A stretch of 64,000 nucleotides of DNA from VBDM01 sp049802235. GTDB lineage: Bacteria; Pseudomonadota; Gammaproteobacteria; Burkholderiales; SG8-39. Below, one piece after another: positions 44,358 through 52,736 of the stretch. The stretch spans positions 1 through 64,000 of the forward strand of contig JBARMB010000088.1 of the NCBI GenBank assembly GCA_049802235.1. The letters are read 5' to 3'. Made by a program: the position numbers and the translations under genes. The stretch's first letter is position 1, and every line of letters starts with the position of its first letter. Below the pieces are notes generated by a model. It did no database searches, had not been told where the DNA came from, and saw only the letters and a list, made by a program, of their open reading frames with translations.

Positions 44358-46132
44358 TACGCGCCCGGATTGCTTTGGCTGCCGTGTGGATTGCCGTACT
44401 GGTCGCCGGCTGCGGAGGTTCGCCGGCCAAGCCGACGAAGATCGACGAGACTATCGCGGCCGAGCTCGGCAAAGCCGCCGCTCAGCAACCCCGCACGCTT
44501 GAAAACGCCCAGGTTCAGGAAGCGCTCCTGCCGCCGCTCAAGGCGGAGCGGCCCGGCGTCGCTGCCGGAGATATCGAGCCGCGGTTCGATATCTCCGTGA
44601 ACAGCGCGCCGGCCGCGCAGGTCTTCATGTCCATTGTGTCCGGCACCCGTTACAGCATGCTCCTGCATCCCGACGTGGGCGGACGCGTAACGGTGATGCT
44701 GAAAGACACGACGGTGCGGGAAGCGCTTGAGGTGCTCAGGGAGCTCTACGGCTACGAGTACCGAATCGAGGGCACGCGAATTTTCGTCCAGCCTGCCTCG
44801 ATCCAGACCCGCGTGTTCCGCGTGAATTACATGGTCGCGCAGCGGCTCGGGCGCAGCGATATCCGGGTCACTTCGGGTTCGGTTGCCGACGCGCCCGGCG
44901 TGACCGGCCCCGCCGGCCTTACAAGCCCGGCATTTACCCCGGCCCCCGGCACCAGTGGGGCGGCGCCGGTTCCGCCATCCATTCCTCCACAAGACAGCAG
45001 CCGGATTCAGACTTCCATCCACAGCGATTTCTGGGGAGATCTGCAGGAGACACTTACCCAGATCGTGGGCAAGGAAGGCGGGCGGAGCGTCGTGGTCAAT
45101 CCCCAGGCCGGTGTCGTTGTGGTCCGCGCGATGCCGGGGGAACTGCGGCAGGTAAAGAACTATCTGCGGGAAATCCGGCTTTCGGTCGACCGCCAGGTCA
45201 TGCTCGAGGCCAAGATCGTAGAGGTCACGTTGTCCCAGCAGTTCCAGTCGGGAGTCAACTGGGCGCTCTTTTCCAGTTCAGGTCGTTCGTCCGCGGCGCT
45301 GATCAACCCGGGCGTGTCGCTGAGCACGACGGGAACGCAGACGACGCCATCGCTCACGATCAACTCTCAGCCCGGCGCGGCCGCCGCTGCGGCCGCCGCA
45401 AGCGCCGGGACCCTGATCGCGGGCGTTCCCGGCGGCGCGCTGCTGGGCCTTGCGTTCCAGACCCCGAATTTTGCCGCGTTGCTCCAGTTTCTGGAGTCAC
45501 AGGGCACGGTACAGGTGCTCTCGAGCCCGAGGATCGCAACCGTGAACAACCAGAAAGCGGTGCTAAAAGTGGGTACCGACGAGTTTTTCATCACCGGCAT
45601 TGCGGGCGGATCGACCACGTCCGGGACCCTCACGGGAGCGACAACGACATTTCCGACGCTGACGCTGCGGCCGTTCTTTACCGGCGTCGCGCTCGACATC
45701 ACGCCGCAGATCGATAGCGAATCGGTCCTGATCATTCACGTCCATCCGTCGGTCAGCAATGTGCAGCAGGACGACAAGAACGTGAATCTCGGCGCCGCCT
45801 TCGGGGGACAGATCACTCTCCCGCTCGCGCGCAGCACCGTCAGCGAAACCGACAGTGTCGTCCGGGTCCGTGACGGAAATATCGTCGCCATCGGCGGCCT
45901 GATGAAGCTCGACATGGCGGACAACCGGTCAGGGCTTCCGGGCCTCAAGGACGAACCCGGTATCGGCGGTCTGTTCCGCAGCGATATCAGGACGCTGGTG
46001 AAAAAGGAACTCGTCATACTCATCAAGCCGACCGTGATCCAGTCCGATAATGACTGGGCGGACGACGTACGCGAATCGCGCGATCGCATCCTCAACATGG
46101 GGGGCTCGGCGGCGCCGTCGAGCCAGAGATGA
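44354..46132 (+). CDS. mshL: MSHA outer-membrane secretin MshL
   Basis: 592 aa lipoprotein secretin. Lipobox LVAGC at about residues 16-20, N0/STN domain (FDISVNSAPAAQVF ... VMLKDTTVREALEVLRELYGYEYRIEG), an N1-like domain and the secretin barrel: VMLEAKIVEVTLSQQFQSGVNW, the fold ending LVKKELVILIKPTVIQ. Forms the MSHA pilus exit pore. A Gly/Ala/Thr-rich insert (residues 310-350) is typical of the gate region. Start overlaps mshK stop by 4 nt. Confidence 0.94.
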   Translation: MIRARIALAAVWIAVLVAGCGGSPAKPTKIDETIAAELGKAAAQQPRTLENAQVQEALLPPLKAERPGVAAGDIEPRFDISVNSAPAAQVFMSIVSGTRYSMLLHPDVGGRVTVMLKDTTVREALEVLRELYGYEYRIEGTRIFVQPASIQTRVFRVNYMVAQRLGRSDIRVTSGSVADAPGVTGPAGLTSPAFTPAPGTSGAAPVPPSIPPQDSSRIQTSIHSDFWGDLQETLTQIVGKEGGRSVVVNPQAGVVVVRAMPGELRQVKNYLREIRLSVDRQVMLEAKIVEVTLSQQFQSGVNWALFSSSGRSSAALINPGVSLSTTGTQTTPSLTINSQPGAAAAAAAASAGTLIAGVPGGALLGLAFQTPNFAALLQFLESQGTVQVLSSPRIATVNNQKAVLKVGTDEFFITGIAGGSTTSGTLTGATTTFPTLTLRPFFTGVALDITPQIDSESVLIIHVHPSVSNVQQDDKNVNLGAAFGGQITLPLARSTVSETDSVVRVRDGNIVAIGGLMKLDMADNRSGLPGLKDEPGIGGLFRSDIRTLVKKELVILIKPTVIQSDNDWADDVRESRDRILNMGGSAAPSSQR

Positions 46133-46135
46133 TCG

Positions 46136-47026
46136 GTGGTCTATCTTCAGCATTTCGGCCTGCGCGAGCCGCCCTTCGGCATCACTCCCGACACCAGCTT
46201 CTTCTACGCCTGCGCGAGTATCCAGGAGGCGCTGAATACCCTGCTGGTCGCCGTTGCCAACGGCGAAGGTTTCATCAAGATCACCGGCGAGGTCGGCACG
46301 GGAAAAACGCTGCTATGCCGCAAGTTTCTCGCCACGCTCGATGACAACTGGGTATCGGCCTACATCCCCAATCCCAACCTGGAGCCGAAGACGCTGCTGC
46401 TCGCGCTCGCCGACGAACTGGGAACGAAGCTCGACAACGACCTGGACCAGCACCGCCTGATCAAGGCGCTCAACCTCGCGCTGCTCGATTTTGCGCGCCA
46501 GAAAAAACGCGTCGTCGTGTGCCTCGACGAAACCCAGGCAATGCCGCTGGATTCACTCGAAACGCTGCGGCTGCTCACCAATCTCGAGACCGAGAAGCGC
46601 AAGCTGGCGCAGGTGATCCTGTTCGGCCAGCCCGAGCTTGACGAGAAGCTGTCGCAGGATTCGATCCGGCAACTGCGCCAGCGCATCACGTTCCAGCACC
46701 ACATGGGCACGCTGACCCGGGACGAGACCGACCATTACCTCTCGCACCGTCTTGCAATCGCCGGCTATTCCGGCGACAGCGTATTTTCGCCCGCGGCGGT
46801 GAAGGTGATATACCGCGCCAGCCGCGGTGTGCCGCGGTTGATAAACATCCTCGCCAGCAAGGCATTGATGCTGGCCTATGGTGAAGGCGGGCGCAAAGTC
46901 ACCGCGCAGCACGCCCGCGATGCGATTTTCGACACGCCGGCATCGTTTCGTTTCCCGGCTGGCTGGCTGTGGCTCGCCCTTGCCTGCGTCGCCTTCTCGA
47001 GTATTGGCTGGATGGTGCTGCGGTGA
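46136..47026 (+). CDS. mshM: MSHA ATPase MshM (ExeA-like)
   Basis: 296 aa AAA ATPase of the ExeA/GspA class: QHFGLREPPFGITPDTSFFY at the N-terminus, Walker A GEVGTGKT (about 49-56), Walker B VVVCLDETQAMP, sensor region ILFGQPELDEKL. One C-terminal TM (about 275-295) anchors it. ExeA proteins help secretin assembly at the cell wall. GTG start 3 bp after mshL; overlaps mshN by 4 nt. Confidence 0.92.
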   Translation: MVYLQHFGLREPPFGITPDTSFFYACASIQEALNTLLVAVANGEGFIKITGEVGTGKTLLCRKFLATLDDNWVSAYIPNPNLEPKTLLLALADELGTKLDNDLDQHRLIKALNLALLDFARQKKRVVVCLDETQAMPLDSLETLRLLTNLETEKRKLAQVILFGQPELDEKLSQDSIRQLRQRITFQHHMGTLTRDETDHYLSHRLAIAGYSGDSVFSPAAVKVIYRASRGVPRLINILASKALMLAYGEGGRKVTAQHARDAIFDTPASFRFPAGWLWLALACVAFSSIGWMVLR

Positions 47027-48201
47027 GCCTGATCAACAAGATGCTGCGGGATCTCGACAAGCGCCATGCGCCGCAGGACGGCGCCGGCGGGTCCGCGGGG
47101 AGCCAGAGCGCGGCGCTCACACAGCACCTGCGGCCGGTGAAGTCGGGACGGAAGCTCTCCGGGTCCTTCTGGTACGTCATGAGTGTGCTCATGCTGGTCT
47201 CATTGGCATGGGTGGCGTGGATCACGTGGCAGATCATGCCGCATCCGGTCGTCACCGAACTTGCCTATCAGTCCGCGCGAGGGAAAGCCAGCGCGCCGAA
47301 AGATGCGGCACCGCCGGCCTCTGTTTCCACTTCGGAATCACAGATCGCCGCAAAATCGCCGTCACCGGCTCCGCTTTCATCCGCGCCGACTCCGCCGGCG
47401 CAGCGGGCAACGCCGACCACGCAAGGCACGACGGAGGCATTCAAGCCGGATATGCTGCGGCTCGCCACCGAACTCACCTCTCCCATTCCCGCAAAGCGCG
47501 ACCGGGCGAGGGCAAAGGCGCCGCGCAGGCCGAAAAACATGGCCGCGTCCGCATCGGAATCGGCGACCGGTGCCCTGACGTCGGCGATGGTTCCCGACCC
47601 GGGCAAGATCGATCGGCGTGCAAACGCAACGCCTCGAGATCGGGCCGATGCGGAGTTTCGCCGCGCGTCCGAGTTGGTCAACCAGGGCCGCATCGCTGAA
47701 GCGATGGAAGGCTTTCGCGCAGCACTCTCGATCGACCCGGGGCACGAGCCGGCACGCCAAACGATGATCGCGCTGCTGCTCGAGGCGAAGCGCGTCAACG
47801 ACGCCGCAGCCGTGCTCCAGGAGGGCATGGCGCTGAATCCGGGAAATACCGGCTTCGCCATGCTGCTGGCACGGATCATGGTCGAGCGTCACGATATTCC
47901 GGGCGCGCTCGCGTTGCTGCAGCAGCACGCTCCGGTTGCGGGCGGTGATCCCGAATACCACGCTTTCGTGGCGGCGCTCTATCAGCGGCTCGGGAGACAC
48001 AAGGAGGCGATCGGCGAGTACCAGATCGCGCTCAGGCTCGCACCCTCTACGGGCGTCTGGTGGGTGGGCATGGGCATATCGAGTCAGGCCGCAGAGCGGC
48101 CGAAGGACGCGCTCGATGCATTCAAGCGCGCCAAGGCGACCGGCAACCTTGCGCCGGGTCTCGTCACTTTCGTCGACCAGCGGCTGCATCAGCTGCGGTA
48201 A
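47023..48201 (+). CDS. mshN: MSHA biogenesis protein MshN (TPR)
   Basis: 392 aa bitopic protein. GTG start: SLINKMLRDLDKRHAP is the MshN/GspB N-terminal signature, followed by one TM (about 50-70), a Pro/Ala/Ser linker (90-150) and a TPR array in the C-terminal half (AEFRRASELVNQGRIAEAMEGFRAAL and two more repeats). It pairs with MshM as ExeB-like partner does with ExeA. Last gene of the MSHA locus. Confidence 0.9.
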   Translation: MSLINKMLRDLDKRHAPQDGAGGSAGSQSAALTQHLRPVKSGRKLSGSFWYVMSVLMLVSLAWVAWITWQIMPHPVVTELAYQSARGKASAPKDAAPPASVSTSESQIAAKSPSPAPLSSAPTPPAQRATPTTQGTTEAFKPDMLRLATELTSPIPAKRDRARAKAPRRPKNMAASASESATGALTSAMVPDPGKIDRRANATPRDRADAEFRRASELVNQGRIAEAMEGFRAALSIDPGHEPARQTMIALLLEAKRVNDAAAVLQEGMALNPGNTGFAMLLARIMVERHDIPGALALLQQHAPVAGGDPEYHAFVAALYQRLGRHKEAIGEYQIALRLAPSTGVWWVGMGISSQAAERPKDALDAFKRAKATGNLAPGLVTFVDQRLHQLR

Positions 48202-48309
48202 CAGCGCGCAGGCGAAATTCCCCCTGCGCATTGCCGATGCTGCAGCCTGATCCGGCTGACTGCGCGTGCAAATTCGTGCCGGGTTTTTCCTCCGCGGAGG
48301 AGGGGAGCG

Positions 48310-49953
48310 ATGCAGGACCGTTATCGCGAGATCTACGACGGCTTCAGCTGGAAAGTGCCGCAGCGCTTCAACATGGCCGTTGCCTGCTGCGGCCGGCACG
48401 CCGCCGATCGTTATCGTTTTGCACTCTACTGGGAAGACGAGGGCGGCGCCAGCTCGGCGTGGACCTTCTGGGACTTGCAGCAGCAGGCGAATCGCCTCTC
48501 CAACGCGCTCGCGGCGCTCGGGGTGCGGCGCGGCGACCGCGTCGCCATCATCCTGCCGCAGCGCCCGGAAACGGCGATCGCGCATATCGCCTGCTACCAG
48601 ATGGGCGCGATCGCGATGCCGCTCTCGATCCTGTTCGGCCCGGAGGCGCTCGAGTACCGGCTGCGGGACAGCGAATCGGTCGCGGCGTTGGTCGATCCGG
48701 CCTCGCTGCCCAATCTTGTCGGGGTGCGCGACAAGCTGCCGCAGCTGAAGCACGTGATCGGCGTCGCCGGCGCGCGCGAATCCCGGGTGCAGCCGTGGGA
48801 CGCGCTGCTGGCGAAGGCGTCGCGGCATTTCGCTGCCGTCGATACCGCGGCGGATGAGCCCGCACTGCTCGTCTATACCAGCGGCACCACCGGGCTGCCG
48901 AAAGGCGCGTTGAAGCCGCAGCGCGTGCTGCTAGGCAACTTGCCGGGGTTCTCGTATTCGCACGACATTTTTCCGCGGCAGGGTGACCTGTTCTGGTCGC
49001 CGGCTGACTGGGCCTGGACCGGCGGCCTCATGGACGCGTTGCTGCCGACGCTCTACCACGGCTATCCGATCCTGGGCTACCGCGGGCGCTTCGACCCTGA
49101 GAAGGCATTCTGGCTGATGGAAAAATACGCAGTGCGCAACAGTTTCCTTTTCCCCACCGCCCTGAAGATGATGATGAAAGCGGTGCCCGAGCCGCGCAAG
49201 CGCCACGAACTAGTGCTGCGTTCGATCATGAGTGCGGGCGAGTCGGTGGGCGACGCCGTGTTTGCCTGGACGCGCGAGGCGCTCGGCATCACCGTCAACG
49301 AAATGTTCGGCCAGACGGAGATCAACTACATCGTCGGCAATTCGCATACGCTGTGGCCGGCCAAGCCCGGCTCTATCGGCCGTCCGTACCCCGGCCACCG
49401 CGTGGCGCTGATCGACGACGCGGGCAATGAAGTCCCGGTGGGCACGATCGGCGAGATTGCCGCGTACGACGAAGACGATCCGGTGTTCTTTCTCGAATAC
49501 TGGAAGAATCCCGAGGCGACCCGGAACAAATTCACCGGCAAGTGGGGGCGTACCGGCGACCTGGCGACACGGGACGAGGACGGCTACTTCTGGTATCAGG
49601 GGCGTGCCGACGACATGTTCAAGAGCGCCGGCTACCGCATCGGTCCCTCGGAGATCGAGAACTGCCTGGTGAAGCATCCCGCGGTGGCGAACGCCGCGGT
49701 GGTGCCCAGCCCCGATGCGGAGCGCGGCGCGGTGGTCAAGGCGTTCATTGTGCTCATGCCGGGCCACTCCCCGTCGCCGGCGCTCGAAGCCGAGCTGCAG
49801 CAGCACGTGCGCGGCAAGCTCGCGCCGTACGAATATCCGAAGGAGATCGAGTTCATCGACAGCCTGCCGATGACCACCACCGGCAAGGTGCAGCGCCGCC
49901 TGTTGCGACTGCGGGAAGAAGAGCGCAAAAAGACTCCAGGAGGCGAGAAATGA
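48310..49953 (+). CDS. acyl-CoA synthetase (AMP-forming), acetyl/medium-chain type
   Basis: 547 aa ANL-superfamily ligase that activates a carboxylate to acyl-CoA. Motifs: YTSGTTGLPKGALKP (P-loop-like, about 190-204), MFGQTEINYI, YWKNPEATRNKF, GRTGDLATRDEDGYFWYQGRADDMFKSAGYRIGPSEIE and the catalytic Lys in TTTGKVQRR near the end. The sequence looks like the acetyl-CoA-synthetase/medium-chain group; the exact chain length is unknown. The Shine-Dalgarno GGAGGAGGGG lies partly within the palindrome CCTCCGCGGAGG. Coupled to a SemiSWEET gene. Confidence 0.92.
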   Translation: MQDRYREIYDGFSWKVPQRFNMAVACCGRHAADRYRFALYWEDEGGASSAWTFWDLQQQANRLSNALAALGVRRGDRVAIILPQRPETAIAHIACYQMGAIAMPLSILFGPEALEYRLRDSESVAALVDPASLPNLVGVRDKLPQLKHVIGVAGARESRVQPWDALLAKASRHFAAVDTAADEPALLVYTSGTTGLPKGALKPQRVLLGNLPGFSYSHDIFPRQGDLFWSPADWAWTGGLMDALLPTLYHGYPILGYRGRFDPEKAFWLMEKYAVRNSFLFPTALKMMMKAVPEPRKRHELVLRSIMSAGESVGDAVFAWTREALGITVNEMFGQTEINYIVGNSHTLWPAKPGSIGRPYPGHRVALIDDAGNEVPVGTIGEIAAYDEDDPVFFLEYWKNPEATRNKFTGKWGRTGDLATRDEDGYFWYQGRADDMFKSAGYRIGPSEIENCLVKHPAVANAAVVPSPDAERGAVVKAFIVLMPGHSPSPALEAELQQHVRGKLAPYEYPKEIEFIDSLPMTTTGKVQRRLLRLREEERKKTPGGEK

Positions 49954-50213
49954 ATGCCGACATGAATTCCGATTTGACCGGCATGCTCGCGGGCCTGCTC
50001 ACCACGGCCGCCTTTGTGCCGCAGGCATGGCGGATCTGGAAGACGCGCTCGACGCACGACCTGTCGCTGCTGATGTATGCTATTTTCACCGCCGGCGTGG
50101 CGCTGTGGTTTGCCTACGGGCTCATGATCGGCGCGCTGCCGGTGATCCTGACCAACGCCGTGACGCTGCTGCTGGCCGGAGCGATCCTCGTCATGAAGCT
50201 GCGCTTCGGTTAG
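49950..50213 (+). CDS. SemiSWEET-family small membrane transporter
   Basis: 87 aa, three TM helices (about 9-26, 37-55, 62-81), the size and topology of bacterial SemiSWEET sugar transporters, which work as dimers. The PQ-motif FVPQAWRIWKTRSTHDLS is clear in TM1 and loop. AGGAGGCGAG precedes the ATG, which overlaps the acyl-CoA synthetase stop by 4 nt. Substrate unknown; sugar is the usual guess. Confidence 0.87.
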   Translation: MNADMNSDLTGMLAGLLTTAAFVPQAWRIWKTRSTHDLSLLMYAIFTAGVALWFAYGLMIGALPVILTNAVTLLLAGAILVMKLRFG

Positions 50214-50257
50214 GAGATGTCTCTGCCGCTTCTTGACGAACCAGTGAGCAGGAGCCG

Positions 50258-50896
50258 ATGAAACTCTATACCTTCTTCCGGTCCTCGGCGTCGTTCCGCG
50301 TGCGCATTGCGCTCAACTGCAAGGGGATCGAGTACCAGCCCGCGCTGGTGAACCTGCCGAAGGCGGAGCATCTCGGTACCAGCTACAAGTCGGTCAATCC
50401 GCAGGGGCTGGTCCCCGTGCTCGAGGATGACGGGCGGATACTGACGCAGTCGCTCGCGATCATCGAATATCTCGACGAGGTCCATCCGGGACCGAAGCTC
50501 ATCCCCGCCGAGCCGCTGGAGCGCGCCTACGTGCGCGCATTTTCCCAGATCGTCGCCTGCGAAATCCACCCGCTCAACAACCTGCGCGTGCTGAAGTACG
50601 TCCGCAAGGCGTACGGCCTCGACGAGGAGGGCGTGAACGCCTGGTACCGGCACTGGATCGCCGAAGGCTTTCAGATGATGGAATCGTTCCTGCGCGAGAA
50701 CGGCAAACACGGGAAGTTCTGCTGGCGCGACCAGGTGACCATGGCCGACTGCTGCCTCGTGCCGCAGGTGTTCAACGCCCAGCGCTACCACTGCGACCTG
50801 AAGCCTTACCCCGAGGTGATGCGGATCCACGAGGAATGCATGCAGCTCGACGCGTTCATCCAGGCACAACCTTCGAAACAGCCGGATGCGGTCTGA
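50258..50896 (+). CDS. maiA: maleylacetoacetate isomerase (zeta-class GST)
   Basis: 212 aa zeta-class glutathione transferase; isomerises maleylacetoacetate to fumarylacetoacetate in tyrosine/homogentisate catabolism. The N-terminal motif reads FFRSSASFRVRIALN; in typical MaiA the sequence is SSCSxRVRIAL, so the Cys is replaced by Ala here while the Ser residues remain. NPQGLVPVLEDDG and QSLAIIEYLDE are GSH-binding blocks. A fumarylacetoacetase-like gene lies 35 kb away at 14567, not adjacent. Confidence 0.9.
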   Translation: MKLYTFFRSSASFRVRIALNCKGIEYQPALVNLPKAEHLGTSYKSVNPQGLVPVLEDDGRILTQSLAIIEYLDEVHPGPKLIPAEPLERAYVRAFSQIVACEIHPLNNLRVLKYVRKAYGLDEEGVNAWYRHWIAEGFQMMESFLRENGKHGKFCWRDQVTMADCCLVPQVFNAQRYHCDLKPYPEVMRIHEECMQLDAFIQAQPSKQPDAV

Positions 50897-50930
50897 CATT
50901 CTCTGCCGCATGAGAGGTTGGGGAGGGGGT

Positions 50931-51059
50931 AACGGGGGAACCGTAGGGTTCCCCCGTTCGTGATAGATACCCGGGCAACGCGCCCGGGAACCGTAGGGTT
51001 CCCCCGTTCGTGATAGATACCCGGGCAATGCGCCCGGAAACCGTAGGGTTCCCCCGTTC
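50931..51059. repeat. 50-bp tandem repeat (2.4 copies) of alternating hairpins
   Basis: Units at 50941-50990 and 50991-51040, then 19 bp of a third. Period 50 bp, only three mismatches in the copies. Each unit contains CCGTAGGGTTCCCCCGTTC and CCCGGGC-AAYGC-GCCCGG. The array is preceded by AACGGGGGAACC (50931-50942), which pairs with GGTTCCCCCGTT across a 4-base loop. It sits between convergent maiA and tRNA-Arg. Confidence 0.9.
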
Positions 51060-51076
51060 CTAGTTTGTGCGCTCCA

Positions 51077-51121
51077 GCGCCACTGATTACGCGAGCCGAA
51101 GGCTCGCGTAATCAGTGGCGC
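51077..51121. repeat. perfect 21-bp inverted repeat covering the tRNA-Arg 3' end
   Basis: GCGCCACTGATTACGCGAGCC (51077-51097), loop GAA, perfect inverse at 51101-51121. On the minus strand it forms a stem capped by a C(UUCG)G tetraloop directly after the tRNA, and its tRNA-side arm includes the tRNA's own last six bases GCGCCA. No T-run follows. Confidence 0.9.
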
Positions 51122-51191
51122 CCCGAACACGAATCGAACGTGCGACCTGCCCCTTAGGAGGGGGCTGCTCTATCCACTGAGCTACCGGGGC
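51116..51191 (-). tRNA. tRNA-Arg (CCU anticodon)
   Basis: 76 nt including an encoded CCA end. Acceptor stem GCCCCGG with TCGGGGC (last pair G-U), D-arm GCTCAGTGGATAGAGC, anticodon stem GCCCC/GGGGC with loop CTCCTAA giving anticodon CCT, T-arm with GTTCGATTC, discriminator G. Reads AGG codons, rare in GC-rich genomes. Confidence 0.95.
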
Positions 51192-51263
51192 GTGCGGGCA
51201 AGCCGCGATTTTACGCGAACCCCGGCGGATCTTGAACCGCCGCCGGGGCGCGATGACAGGGCA

Positions 51264-51707
51264 TTACGGACGGATCACGACCCAGCCCTCGCCCTGCCGC
51301 TTGATCAGGTGCACGACGCCGGCCTCCACGTACGTGACCTCCGGGACCATGTCGTCTTTTTTCAGCTTGAAGCCCTTCATCGAGTTCTCGCAGGCATAGA
51401 CGTGAACGCCCTCGGCCATCGATTCCTGCACGCGGTTGGCCACCTGCGCTTCGGCCTTGAGCATGTTGATGCCCGTGCCGAACGCGACCAGCTCGATCTC
51501 GACCTTATCCTTGCCGTAGGCCTGCTGCAGGTTGCGCGCCACGTTGAGCGACTGGTTCCAGGTCTTGATGTTGTCGTCGCTTACCTGCAGCACGATGCGC
51601 TGCAGGCCGGCGGTTGGCGCCGGGCCGGTGCTGGCGCAGCCGCCGAGTCCCATCAGCACGGCAACGAACAAGAATGCGAATGCTACCCTCGCTTGCTTGA
51701 ACAGCAT
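51264..51707 (-). CDS. DsrE-family lipoprotein
   Basis: 147 aa. Start at 51707 after AAGGAGAGATC. A lipoprotein signal with lipobox LGGC at about residue 23 is followed by a DsrE/DsrF-like fold: IVLQVSDDNIKTWNQSLNVARNLQQAYG, VEIELVAFGTGINMLK, and a conserved Cys in VHVYACENSMKGF. Soluble DsrE proteins relay sulfur on a Cys; exported versions are of unknown function. The Cys in YACENS fits the active-site position. Stand-alone. Confidence 0.83.
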   Translation of the reverse strand: MLFKQARVAFAFLFVAVLMGLGGCASTGPAPTAGLQRIVLQVSDDNIKTWNQSLNVARNLQQAYGKDKVEIELVAFGTGINMLKAEAQVANRVQESMAEGVHVYACENSMKGFKLKKDDMVPEVTYVEAGVVHLIKRQGEGWVVIRP

Positions 51708-51922
51708 GATCTCTCCTTTTGGGTGGTCCCGACCTTCGTGGATGCGCCGTCTCTTCAGGGGCGACTGGCAGGCGCCTTGCGGGAAAAGCTTAGCATTCCC
51801 CGGCGTGATGGCCAATGCCATTATTTTCCGCGCGCACGCCATCAAAAAGGCTTTTTGGCCAAGTGCAGGACGGGCCGGTTTTTAGGCTAAAATGAACCTC
51901 GGATTTCGCTGTGGTTGCGCAC

Positions 51923-52054
51923 ATGAAGCGTCAGGAAAAACTGCTTTCGATGATTGGGCTGGCGGTGCTCGCCGCCATCATGCTGCTGGCGTTTCGCGGC
52001 TATGTCAGCCCGGCGATGTTGATCGACTTCGCCAGTCTGCGTCTCTGCAGCTGA
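51923..52054 (+). CDS. small single-TM membrane protein (43 aa)
   Basis: 43 codons, too short for a usual gene caller. MKRQEKLLSMIGLAVLAAIM starts it, with one hydrophobic helix (about 9-25) and a polar tail ending SLRLCS. Positive residues at the N-terminus imply N-in topology. No strong Shine-Dalgarno; an in-frame GTG at 51911 is an alternative start. Ends 57 bp before the DUF924 gene on the same strand. Function unknown. Confidence 0.5.
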   Translation: MKRQEKLLSMIGLAVLAAIMLLAFRGYVSPAMLIDFASLRLCS

Positions 52055-52111
52055 ATCCTCTGCAATACCCGCCCCCGAGCGCCGGGCTTCGCGGCCCTGC
52101 GGAATGACCCG

Positions 52112-52693
52112 ATGAGCCCGGTCAGCTTCACCGACATCCTCGAATTCTGGTTCGGGACGCCGCAGTCACCCGAGCGCGGCCGGCCGCGCAAGACCTGGTT
52201 CAAAAAATCGCCGGCCTTCGACGCGCAGGTCCGTGGCCGTTTTCTCGCCATATGGGAACTTGCAGCCCGCGGCGGGTTTGCCCGCTGGGAAGCAACGCCG
52301 CTCGCCGCGCTCGCTCTTGTGATCGTACTCGACCAGTTTCCCCGCAACATGTTTCGCGGCAATGCGCGCTCCTTTGCCGCCGATCCGCTCGCGCTCGCCG
52401 CGGCGAAGGGCATGGTGGAAAGCGGATTCGATCGCCTGCTGCGGCCGGTGGAGCGCCTGTTCGCCTATTTGCCCTTCGAACACGCGGAGGATCCTGCTGC
52501 GCAGCGCCGCTCGCTCGAGTTGTTCGAGGCGTTGCGCGCCGAGCCGCTCGGCCAGGACAACACCGAATACGCGCGGCGCCATTTCGACATCATCGTGCGC
52601 TTCGGCCGTTTTCCCCACCGCAATGCCATACTCGGCCGCGAATCGACGCCCGAGGAGCTGAAATTTCTCCAGCAGCCGGACTCGTCATTTTAG
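52112..52693 (+). CDS. DUF924 family protein
   Basis: 193 aa cytosolic TPR-like helical protein. Family blocks: ILEFWFG, WFKKSPAFDAQVRGRFLAIWE, IVLDQFPRNMFRG, FAYLPFEHAEDPAAQRRSLELF and FGRFPHRNAILGRESTPEELKFL. Function unknown although the family is widespread in Proteobacteria. Followed after 43 bp by a methyltransferase gene. Confidence 0.92.
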   Translation: MSPVSFTDILEFWFGTPQSPERGRPRKTWFKKSPAFDAQVRGRFLAIWELAARGGFARWEATPLAALALVIVLDQFPRNMFRGNARSFAADPLALAAAKGMVESGFDRLLRPVERLFAYLPFEHAEDPAAQRRSLELFEALRAEPLGQDNTEYARRHFDIIVRFGRFPHRNAILGRESTPEELKFLQQPDSSF

Positions 52694-52736
52694 CTTGCCG
52701 GTGCACTCGCAATCGCCCCCTCTGAACAAGGACCGC

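Noticed and set aside
50931..51059. CRISPR array
   Set aside because: The 50-bp unit repeats without variable spacers, the copies are contiguous and no cas gene is present.
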